Shown: positions 58,019 to 64,000 of the stretch, piece after piece | Layout of the letters: every line of letters starts with the position of its first letter | Numbering within the stretch: position 1 is the first letter of the stretch | Assembly: GCF_029633965.1 (NCBI RefSeq) | Contig: NZ_CP091277.1 | Span: 248,001 to 312,000 of the forward strand | From: Methanogenium sp. S4BF | GTDB taxonomy: Archaea > Halobacteriota > Methanomicrobia > Methanomicrobiales > Methanomicrobiaceae | Length of the DNA: 64,000 nt | Direction of reading: 5' to 3' | The notes under the pieces: generated by a model | What the model saw: only the letters and a program-made list of their open reading frames with translations | Database searches by the model: none | What the model was told of the DNA's origin: nothing | Translations under genes and position numbers: made by a program

Positions 58019-59388
58019 ACCTGAGGAATGAAACCGAGGAGGCAGTACTGTCATGTGTTCGTCCCAAAAAAGAGGAGATAGACAATATATGTACGGTTGC
58101 GGAGATGCTGGTAAAAGCAGTAAATGAAAGCGGAACGGCAAAGGGGATGGTTGTTGGCTCTGTCGCACGAAATACCTGGATTAGCGGTGACCGTGATATT
58201 GATGTTTTCATGCTCTATCCTCCTGAAATGCCCCGGGAGGCGCTCGAAGAAGAGGGTATTATTCTGGGCAGATCGATTGCATCACGCTTTGGCGGCCATT
58301 TTGTTGAAAAATATGCTGAACACCCGTACGTTAATACTACTATATCCGGGTTTGATATTGATCTTGTGCCCTGCTATGCGGTGACAGATTCAGCACGGAT
58401 TCAAAGCGCTGTTGACAGGACGCCATTTCACACACGGTATATACAATCCCATATCGGTGGTCTTGAGGATGATGTCCTCCTGATGAAACAGTTCTCAAAG
58501 GCGGGCGGAGTATATGGCTCTGATCTGATGACGGAAGGGTTTGCAGGATATTTATGTGAACTTCTCGTCCTTAGGTATGGAGGATTTCGTTCACTTATCA
58601 AAGCCGGCCGCTCCTGGCATACCGGACAGATCATTGACATCATCGCGCATCAGGGAAAACAATTTGATGACCCTCTTGTCGTTATTGATCCCGTTGATCC
58701 AAACCGGAATGTGGCTGCATCTGTTTCCCGGGCGAAGATGGGGGAGTTTATTGAACTATGCCGGGGCTATGATGATTCACCGGGAATGGAATATTTTTTC
58801 CCCCCGGCCAAAAAGGGGATGACCCAGAAAGAATTTGAACAGGAATTGTCAAAGCGGGGGTCCGGGCTGTATTGCATCCGTTTTTCGACTCCACACCAGA
58901 TTCCGGATATTGTCGTCCCTCAGTTAAGGAGGAGTGTGGCAGGTGTTGTATCCCTCCTTGATCGGAATGGATTCGTTGTAAACAGATCTGGTGCAGCAAT
59001 GGGCGATGAACATTGTTATCTTCTCTTTGAAGTGCTTGTTGACCGGCTCCCTGCACTCTACACACATACGGGGCCGCCGGTAGAGAATGCGATGAATGCA
59101 GCAAAGTTCAGAGACAAATATCTCTGTCAGGATGTCTTTTCAGGTCCGTATATCGATGATGATGGCCGATACGCCGTTGAAATTATGAGGAAATGGCTGA
59201 CTGCATATGATCTCCTCACTTCAGATGAAGTATTCTCAGCCAGACTGGGGAAGCATGTAGTGAAGTCGATGAGAAAAAATTGTGATATCAGGGCAGGTGT
59301 TGACTGTTGGGATGAAGAATTTAAGGATTTTCTCAGTACATTTTTTAATAAAAAATCCTCGGTTTGTGCATTAAAAAGCACAAAATAA
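58015..59388 (+). CDS. cca: CCA tRNA nucleotidyltransferase (class I)
   Basis: 457 residues, archaeal class I. The nucleotidyltransferase core is GMVVGSVARNTWISGDRDIDVFML with the catalytic DxD, plus the third acid in FDIDLVPCY. It adds CCA to tRNA 3' ends, which fits the four tRNA genes here, none of which encodes CCA. It is translationally coupled to thpR. Confidence 0.96.
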   Translation: MNLRNETEEAVLSCVRPKKEEIDNICTVAEMLVKAVNESGTAKGMVVGSVARNTWISGDRDIDVFMLYPPEMPREALEEEGIILGRSIASRFGGHFVEKYAEHPYVNTTISGFDIDLVPCYAVTDSARIQSAVDRTPFHTRYIQSHIGGLEDDVLLMKQFSKAGGVYGSDLMTEGFAGYLCELLVLRYGGFRSLIKAGRSWHTGQIIDIIAHQGKQFDDPLVVIDPVDPNRNVAASVSRAKMGEFIELCRGYDDSPGMEYFFPPAKKGMTQKEFEQELSKRGSGLYCIRFSTPHQIPDIVVPQLRRSVAGVVSLLDRNGFVVNRSGAAMGDEHCYLLFEVLVDRLPALYTHTGPPVENAMNAAKFRDKYLCQDVFSGPYIDDDGRYAVEIMRKWLTAYDLLTSDEVFSARLGKHVVKSMRKNCDIRAGVDCWDEEFKDFLSTFFNKKSSVCALKSTK

Positions 59389-59434
59389 TGGCCTGATTTC
59401 ACTCACTTTCTCTCATTTTGAGCTTCTAGGTGGG

Positions 59435-59450
59435 TATATATCAATATATA
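59435..59450. promoter_or_regulatory. 16-bp palindrome upstream of the PhoU-like gene
   Basis: TATATAT-CA-ATATATA. Its reverse complement is identical to the core of the palindrome upstream of glnA (60619-60634). A partial repeat follows (TTATATATGATTATATC). Confidence 0.4.
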
Positions 59451-59471
59451 TTGTTATATATGATTATATCT

Positions 59472-59502
59472 GTCCGATGACAATCTATTATTATGTTCGG
59501 AC
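59472..59502. promoter_or_regulatory. Inverted repeat GTCCGA-N19-TCGGAC
   Basis: Six-base perfect arms flank an AT-rich 19-base centre (TATTATTATG included) about 35 bases upstream of the PhoU-like ATG. It could be an operator spanning the promoter. Confidence 0.35.
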
Positions 59503-59536
59503 TTCAATGTAGTTTCAAGATGGGTGATGTGAGTCT

Positions 59537-60544
59537 ATGGAAATCCGGAAAGTTCAGGTGACTGGTGGTTCGTCTTTTATTGTTTCCCTGCCTAAGGAGT
59601 GGATACGGGCTTCTGACATTCATAAGAATGATCCTGTAGGTCTGATTATTCAGCCTGACGGATCACTTACTGTAACGCCGAAAATATCCGGCAAGGTGTC
59701 GGAGCGGATAAAAAAATTTGATCTGGCCCGGTTTGATGGTGCGGATATTCTTTTTCGCTCATTGATTGGTGCCTATGTGGCAGGATATGATGTTATTGAA
59801 ATAGTCTCTCCGGGGAGGATTCCTTCCTGGGTACATAAATCTGTGAGAAAATTTACGCAAAGAACGGTGGGTCAGGAGGTTTCCGATCAGACGGATAAAA
59901 AAATCATCATCCGTGATCTGCTCAATCCCGGTGAAATGCCATTTTCCAGTACGCTCCGTAGGATGGGGGTGATTGTCGCAGGCATGCAGCGGGATGCTGT
60001 GTTTGCCCTGAAGACTCGTGATGAGGAGCTTGTTGAGGATATAATCCTCCGCGATCGTGATGTGAACCGCTTGTACTGGCTTGTGGCCCGCCAGTTTAAT
60101 CTGCTTCTGCGGAACGTGTCATTGTCCCGTGAGATGGGCATTGATATCGGCCTTGCTCTTATCTACCTTCAGATATCGCGTGTCATTGAGCGGGTGGGTG
60201 ATCACGTTGTCAAAGTTGCAGAAAGTATCCGGAGCCTGATGTATACTTCAATTGAGAAGAAAGTGATTGATGTCATCGAGGTGAAGAGCAGGGAATCTCT
60301 GGATATTTTTGAGGCGAGTCTGGAATCACTCTTTGAAAAAGATATTCTGAAGGCAAATGAATTAATTTCAGATGTGCGGGTTTTTGTGGGGAAGTGCAAT
60401 GATGTTTCCAGCTGGCTTTTTGACCTGGGTGCGCCGGGTGTTGTCTCGATTGGCTACTGTGTGGAGAACTTCCGCAGGGTTGGTGAATATGCAGGGGTGA
60501 TTTCAGAGAATACTATTAACTATCTTGTCACTGAAAACTCCTGA
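59537..60544 (+). CDS. PhoU-domain regulator with N-terminal SpoVT-AbrB domain
   Basis: 335 residues. An N-terminal SpoVT-AbrB DNA-binding domain (IRKVQVTGGSSFIVSLPKEWIR...LIIQPDGSLTVTP, 1-50) is followed by a PhoU-like helical region (about 135-335) with RMGVIVAGMQRDAVFAL, ISRVIERVGDHVVKVAESI and a metal-binding-type ERVGDH motif. Such proteins are annotated as phosphate-uptake regulators. No pst/phosphate genes are nearby, while glnA, amt and glnK follow at once. The ribosome site GGTGATG lies 8 bases before ATG. Confidence 0.9.
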   Translation: MEIRKVQVTGGSSFIVSLPKEWIRASDIHKNDPVGLIIQPDGSLTVTPKISGKVSERIKKFDLARFDGADILFRSLIGAYVAGYDVIEIVSPGRIPSWVHKSVRKFTQRTVGQEVSDQTDKKIIIRDLLNPGEMPFSSTLRRMGVIVAGMQRDAVFALKTRDEELVEDIILRDRDVNRLYWLVARQFNLLLRNVSLSREMGIDIGLALIYLQISRVIERVGDHVVKVAESIRSLMYTSIEKKVIDVIEVKSRESLDIFEASLESLFEKDILKANELISDVRVFVGKCNDVSSWLFDLGAPGVVSIGYCVENFRRVGEYAGVISENTINYLVTENS

Positions 60545-60546
60545 TA

Positions 60547-60554
60547 TTTTTTTT
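60547..60554 (+). terminator. T-run terminator after the PhoU-like gene
   Basis: Eight T lie 3 bases after the stop codon, and further T-rich sequence follows. It separates this gene from glnA. Confidence 0.5.
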
Positions 60555-60615
60555 GAATTCTGACTTCTATGATTTTTATTTTTTCCTTTGAATGTTGTGG
60601 TCAGTGTCCTCAAAA

Positions 60616-60637
60616 TTCTATATATTGATATATAGAA
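60616..60637. promoter_or_regulatory. 22-bp perfect palindrome upstream of glnA
   Basis: Left arm TTCTATATAT, centre TG, right arm ATATATAGAA. It lies 33 bases upstream of the glnA TATA box and shares its 16-bp core with the element at 59435. It does not match the GGAA-N6-TTCC NrpR site known from other methanogens. Confidence 0.5.
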
Positions 60638-60669
60638 TATGGTCCATGTCTTGTAGTGCCTGTGATATC

Positions 60670-60677
60670 TATAAATA
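60670..60677 (+). promoter_or_regulatory. TATA box for glnA
   Basis: TATAAATA is centred 27 bases before the glnA ATG, which predicts a leaderless or near-leaderless mRNA. Confidence 0.5.
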
Positions 60678-60700
60678 CATCTTTGAAGCTATGATTATCC

Positions 60701-62035
60701 ATGACACTGTCAACTGATGTGACAAAAGCATTAGAGAGGATTGAGGCAGATAAGGTGAAATTTGTCCGCCTGCAGTTCTCTGACATTCAGGGATTGCCAA
60801 AGAATGTTGCCATTCCGGTTTGCCAGGCTGAAAAGGCTCTTACAGACGGGATCTCCTTTGATGGTTCTTCAATCGAAGGGTTCGCACGAATTGAAGAGTC
60901 CGACATGGTCCTGAAACCGGATGTTTCCACCTACTCTCTCATACCATGGAGAGGGACTGAATCCCCGGTCGCACGGTTTATCTGTGATGTGTATCTTCCC
61001 AATGGAAAACCGTTCGAAGGCGACCCGCGGTACATTCTGAAGAAGACACTCGCTGAAGCAAGGGTGATGGGATACACCTTCAACACAGGTCCTGAACTTG
61101 AGTTCTTCCTCTTCCGGCTTGATGAGAAAGGTTACCCCACGACTGTATCTCAGGATGTCGGCGGCTACTTTGACCTGGCTCCGGCAGACCTGGCTGAAGA
61201 TGTCCGCGCTCAGATTGTTCTTGCACTGACGGAAATGGGTTTTGAGATTGAAGCATCGCACCACGAGGTGGCTGAAAGTCAGCATGAAATTGACTTTAAG
61301 TATGGTGACGCTCTGAAAACCGCTGATAATGTCATCACCTTCAAGTATGCAACAAAATCCATTGCACTCAAGAACGGGCTGAATGCAACATTCATGGCAA
61401 AGCCAAAATACGGCATCAATGGAAGCGGGATGCACGTCAATGCATCGCTCTTCAAGGACGGGAAGAATGCCTTCTATGATCCTGAAGCCCCGCTTCAGCT
61501 TTCAGAAATGTCTCAGCATTTCATTGCCGGTGTCCTTGAGCACGTAAGGGCAATTACCCGTATTGCCAATCCAACGGTTAACTCATACAAGCGTCTGGTG
61601 CCGGGGTATGAAGCACCGGTCTATGTGAGCTGGAGTGCGTCGAATCGTACAGCTCTTATTCGTGTTCCTGCCCCGCGTGGAAGCAGTACACGGATGGAAT
61701 TAAGAAGTCCTGATCCAACCTGTAATCCATATCTGACCTTTGCCGCAATCCTCGCAGCAGGGCTGGATGGAATTAAAAAGCAGCTTGCTCCCCCTGCAGG
61801 TGTGAATCAGAATATCTTTGAGATGACCGATGAAGAGCGTAGTAAGGCACATATTGATACCCTTCCTGGCGACCTGATTACTGCGAACAAGTACCTTCTG
61901 GAAGATACTCTCATATGTAATGTGCTTGGAGGTCATGTTATCGATGGACTTAACAGTATTGCACAGATGGAGTGGGATTCATTCCGGACTGCAGTTCATC
62001 CCTGGGAGGTTGAACACTACCTGGCAAGATACTAA
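60701..62035 (+). CDS. glnA: Glutamine synthetase type I
   Basis: 444 residues. ATP-dependent conversion of glutamate and ammonia to glutamine. Motifs: FDGSSIEGFARIEESDM, GPELEFFLFR, ASHHEVAESQHEIDF (metal), GSGMHVNASLF and NRTALIRVPAPRGSSTRMELRSPDPTCNPYL. The length and the absence of the adenylylation-tyrosine loop (the region reads EMTDEERSKAHIDTLPG) indicate the GSI-alpha type, controlled by PII or small molecules rather than by adenylylation. It heads the nitrogen cluster with amt and glnK. Confidence 0.97.
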   Translation: MTLSTDVTKALERIEADKVKFVRLQFSDIQGLPKNVAIPVCQAEKALTDGISFDGSSIEGFARIEESDMVLKPDVSTYSLIPWRGTESPVARFICDVYLPNGKPFEGDPRYILKKTLAEARVMGYTFNTGPELEFFLFRLDEKGYPTTVSQDVGGYFDLAPADLAEDVRAQIVLALTEMGFEIEASHHEVAESQHEIDFKYGDALKTADNVITFKYATKSIALKNGLNATFMAKPKYGINGSGMHVNASLFKDGKNAFYDPEAPLQLSEMSQHFIAGVLEHVRAITRIANPTVNSYKRLVPGYEAPVYVSWSASNRTALIRVPAPRGSSTRMELRSPDPTCNPYLTFAAILAAGLDGIKKQLAPPAGVNQNIFEMTDEERSKAHIDTLPGDLITANKYLLEDTLICNVLGGHVIDGLNSIAQMEWDSFRTAVHPWEVEHYLARY

Positions 62036-62044
62036 AAGAAATCG

Positions 62045-62067
62045 AGGGGAGACTTGTCCTCTCCCCT
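62045..62067 (+). terminator. Hairpin after glnA
   Basis: AGGGGAGA and TCTCCCCT form a perfect 8-bp stem with a 7-base loop, 10 bases after the glnA stop. No long T run follows, so it may attenuate or protect the 3' end rather than fully terminate. Confidence 0.45.
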
Positions 62068-62102
62068 ATTAAGAAATTTCCCGTATAGTAGAAGAAACGA
62101 GA

Positions 62103-62124
62103 ACTCCAGATCTTATTTTGGAGT
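62103..62124. promoter_or_regulatory. Inverted repeat upstream of amt
   Basis: ACTCCA and TGGAGT are separated by 10 bases and end 24 bases before the amt start. It may be an operator or leader hairpin. Seen as a repeat only. Confidence 0.3.
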
Positions 62125-62148
62125 CATTGGTTAAAAAAGGTATGATAA

Positions 62149-63345
62149 ATGGCAATTAACAGTGGTGATACCGCCTTTATTATAATCTGCACGGCACTGG
62201 TCATGCTTATGACCCCGGCTGTGGGGTTGTTCTATGGCGGAATGGTCAGAAGGAAGAACATTATCTCAATGATTGGGCTTGCCTTTGTGGCATTTGCAGT
62301 CGTGAGTATTCAGTGGGTGGTATTTGGGTACAGCCTTGCATTCGGGCCTGATATTGGTGGGTTCATTGGTGGTCTTGACCATTTCATGCTCGCTGGTGTC
62401 GGTCTCGATGGGGATGGCATTCCTGACATACTGTTCATGGTCTTCCAGCTGGTATTTGCTGCACTGACTCTGGCAATTATCACATCTGGTGTTGCTGAAC
62501 GTGTGAAACTCAGTTCGTTCATCGTGTTTGGTCTGTTGTGGACAACGCTTGTCTATGATCCCCTTGCACACTGGGCATGGGGTGGAGGATGGGCTTCACA
62601 ACTCGGTGCACTTGATTTCGCAGGTGGAACTGTAGTTCACATAAGTTCGGGTTTCGGGGCTCTTGCTCTGTGCCTGGTCCTTGGTGTCCGTAAGGGCTTC
62701 GGGAAGTACGGGATGGAGCCATACAATGTTCCGATCACCCTTCTGGGTGCAGCACTGCTGTGGTTCGGCTGGTTTGGATTTAACGCAGGCAGTGAACTTG
62801 CAGCAGACGGCATTGCAGCCAACGCATTTGTCGTGACAAACACTGCTGCAGCAGCTGGTGCACTTGCCTGGATGGCTGCATCATGGATACGTGGGAAGCC
62901 TGCAACACTCGGCATCGTATCCGGTGCGCTGGCGGGGCTTGTTGCAATTACGCCTGCAGCAGGGTTCGTTGACGTGCCTGCTTCAATCGCCATCGGTGCA
63001 CTTGCCGGATTAATCTGTTACTCTGCACTCCTGTGGAGACAGAAAAAGGGCATTGATGAATCGCTGGATGCATGGGCGGTCCATGGGGTCGGCGGCCTGT
63101 TTGGTGCCCTTGCAACGGGTATCTTTGCAACAGCAGTAATCGGCGGTGTTGACGGTCTGATATATGGTAATGTGAACCAGTTCCTTATCCAGCTGCTGGA
63201 TGCAGTGGTTGCAATGGTCTATGCCTTTGTTGTGACCTACATCCTTGCAAAGGTTGTTGACAAGGTGATGGGCCTTCGTGTTGATGAGAAGGAAGAATAT
63301 GTCGGTCTGGATATTTCGCAGCATGGCGAAGCCGTGGACCCATAA
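62149..63345 (+). CDS. amt: Ammonium transporter
   Basis: 398 residues, about eleven membrane helices. The Amt pattern is seen in [35 protein letters not shown]-like [13 protein letters not shown], and [18 protein letters not shown] (first pore His). [17 protein letters not shown] and [18 protein letters not shown] (second pore His) follow. It takes up ammonia/ammonium and is blocked by GlnK, whose gene follows 14 bases later. There is a 113-base spacer with two inverted repeats after glnA. Confidence 0.97.
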   Translation: MAINSGDTAFIIICTALVMLMTPAVGLFYGGMVRRKNIISMIGLAFVAFAVVSIQWVVFGYSLAFGPDIGGFIGGLDHFMLAGVGLDGDGIPDILFMVFQLVFAALTLAIITSGVAERVKLSSFIVFGLLWTTLVYDPLAHWAWGGGWASQLGALDFAGGTVVHISSGFGALALCLVLGVRKGFGKYGMEPYNVPITLLGAALLWFGWFGFNAGSELAADGIAANAFVVTNTAAAAGALAWMAASWIRGKPATLGIVSGALAGLVAITPAAGFVDVPASIAIGALAGLICYSALLWRQKKGIDESLDAWAVHGVGGLFGALATGIFATAVIGGVDGLIYGNVNQFLIQLLDAVVAMVYAFVVTYILAKVVDKVMGLRVDEKEEYVGLDISQHGEAVDP

Positions 63346-63359
63346 GGAGTGTGAAATAA

Positions 63360-63680
63360 ATGAAGAAGGTAGAAGCAATCGTACGACCTGAAAAGGTAGA
63401 GGATGTGAAGGCTGCCCTTGATGAAGGGGGATATTTCGCAATGACCATAACAAAGGTTCATGGCAGAGGGGCACAACGCGGGATTTCTCTCCAGTATCGC
63501 GGAAAGAAAGTCAATGTTGACCTGATACCGAAGACAAAAATCGAGATGGTCGTTGAAGATGATGAAGTCGAAGAGATAACGAAAATCATCCGGAGGGTGG
63601 CAGTAACGGGTGAGGCAGGCGATGGCAAGATATTTGTTATCCCTGTTGATACATCAATCAGTGTCAGGGATAAGGAGTAA
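63360..63680 (+). CDS. glnK: Nitrogen regulatory protein PII (GlnK)
   Basis: 106 residues. A PII trimer subunit that binds ATP/ADP and 2-oxoglutarate and plugs Amt. Seen are MKKVEAIVRPEKVEDVKAAL, the T loop GRGAQRGISLQYRGKKVNVDLIPKTKIE and the B loop TGEAGDGKIFVIPV. The T-loop Tyr51 that is uridylylated in enteric bacteria is replaced by Val (RGKKV instead of RGxEY), so covalent control at that site is not expected. The start has GGAG before it. It is cotranscribed with amt. Confidence 0.97.
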   Translation: MKKVEAIVRPEKVEDVKAALDEGGYFAMTITKVHGRGAQRGISLQYRGKKVNVDLIPKTKIEMVVEDDEVEEITKIIRRVAVTGEAGDGKIFVIPVDTSISVRDKE

Positions 63681-63705
63681 AAAATAAAATTACTCTGCCC
63701 ATCAT

Positions 63706-63712
63706 TTTTTTC
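63706..63712 (+). terminator. T-run terminator after glnK
   Basis: Seven T about 25 bases after the glnK stop. Likely end of the amt-glnK transcript. Confidence 0.45.
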
Positions 63713-63727
63713 AAAACATAGATAAGA

Positions 63728-63739
63728 AGGAATCTTCCT
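63728..63739. promoter_or_regulatory. AGGAA-TC-TTCCT inverted repeat upstream of nrpR
   Basis: Half sites resemble the GGAA/TTCC halves of the known NrpR operator, but the spacer is 2 bases instead of 6. A TATA-like CCTATAATC follows at once. It may be an autoregulatory variant or chance. Confidence 0.3.
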
Positions 63740-63803
63740 ATAATCATATGGATGAATTGTTCTCATTTCTGCACTGCTGCTATGGTTCCGGGGTGGTTGC
63801 AAA

Positions 63804-64000
63804 GTGACTTTTGAACGTTCTGAGAGAAAATCTGTTGAGATTATGCGTATTCTTTCAGAACAGCACGATCCTCTCGGAGCTAAACGGCTCAGCGAGCTTA
63901 TGGCTGAACGGGGATTTGCGATGTCTGATCGGGCGGTGCAGTATTATCTTCAGTACCTCGATGAGAAGGGATTCACTCGTAAAGTCGGGAATAAAGGGCG
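63804..64000 (+). CDS. nrpR: NrpR-type nitrogen repressor, N-terminal part (runs off window)
   Basis: The frame begins at GTG 63804 and remains open to the last base (65 complete codons). It encodes the winged helix of NrpR: RKSVEIMRILSEQHDPLGAKRLSELMAERGF, then DRAVQYYLQYLDEKGFTRKVG. The NrpR domains (DUF128) that bind 2-oxoglutarate would lie beyond the window. It represses nitrogen-assimilation genes in methanogens. Its place next to glnA-amt-glnK supports the call. No ribosome site is obvious before the GTG. Confidence 0.85.
   Translation, partial: MTFERSERKSVEIMRILSEQHDPLGAKRLSELMAERGFAMSDRAVQYYLQYLDEKGFTRKVGNKG

Noticed and set aside
60869-61435. 188-codon minus-strand frame inside glnA
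   Set aside because: glnA is fully conserved on the other strand; the frame has no recognisable motif.

Overview
The window reads as chromosomal DNA of a methanogenic euryarchaeon, most likely of the order Methanomicrobiales. The supporting signs are a split RNA polymerase large subunit (B''/B' and A'/A''), L44e/S27e/L30e ribosomal proteins, aIF2-alpha, Nop10, sn-glycerol-1-phosphate dehydrogenase and geranylgeranyl reductase for ether lipids, archaeal-type LeuRS/ProRS, NrpR, and methanogen-typical families (DUF5611, DUF473, UPF0179, UPF0058). tRNA genes lack an encoded CCA, TATA-box promoters are visible, and Shine-Dalgarno sites resemble GGAGGTGA. Coding density is high. No insertion sequence, CRISPR array, integrase or prophage was seen.

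Layout. 1-6.1 kb: a 5'-truncated PIN/PilT-type ATPase with a KH domain, leuS, a DUF5611 gene, a PAC2-family chaperone with DUF473, and tRNA-Arg. 6.6-12.5 kb: metG, a divergent MetE-fold-like unknown, and a complete polar amino acid ABC importer. 12.6-16.4 kb: a DHH phosphoesterase, tRNA-Phe, msrB plus an archaeal riboflavin reductase, a lipoprotein and a membrane protein. 16.4-20.2 kb: a two-subunit 2-oxoacid:ferredoxin oxidoreductase, ferritin and pyruvoyl arginine decarboxylase. 20.8-26.4 kb: DUF63-SpoIIM-proS facing egsA-UPF0179, then an ADP-ribosylglycohydrolase and UPF0058. 26.4-33.2 kb: an information-processing cluster (elp3, priS, GINS, L44e, S27e, aIF2-alpha, nop10, PAC2, endonuclease Q). 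33.8-39.7 kb: ferredoxin/geranylgeranyl reductase, a TrkA-type protein, rnhB, a site-2 protease, a TPR protein, a DUF89 protein and tRNA-Pro.

39.8-44.3 kb is the least explained region. It holds a MinD-like ATPase, a membrane coiled-coil peptide, a membrane-anchored roadblock-like protein, an internally duplicated protein, a free roadblock protein, a response regulator with a helical tail, and a PsiE-like membrane protein. I infer a signalling or positioning module. 44.5-52.9 kb: tRNA-Lys and the RNA polymerase operon rpoH-B''-B'-A'-A''-rpl30e-nusA.

52.9-59.4 kb: small membrane and DOMON lipoproteins, DUF1786, a class III ribonucleotide reductase with a glutaredoxin-like partner, thpR and the CCA-adding enzyme. 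The reductase appears to lack its C-terminal zinc site and glycyl-radical loop. 59.5-64 kb: nitrogen assimilation. A PhoU/AbrB-type regulator is followed by glnA, amt, glnK and the start of nrpR. A 16-bp palindrome is shared by the regions upstream of the PhoU-like gene and glnA.

All family assignments come from reading the translated sequence and remembered family features. No database search was run.
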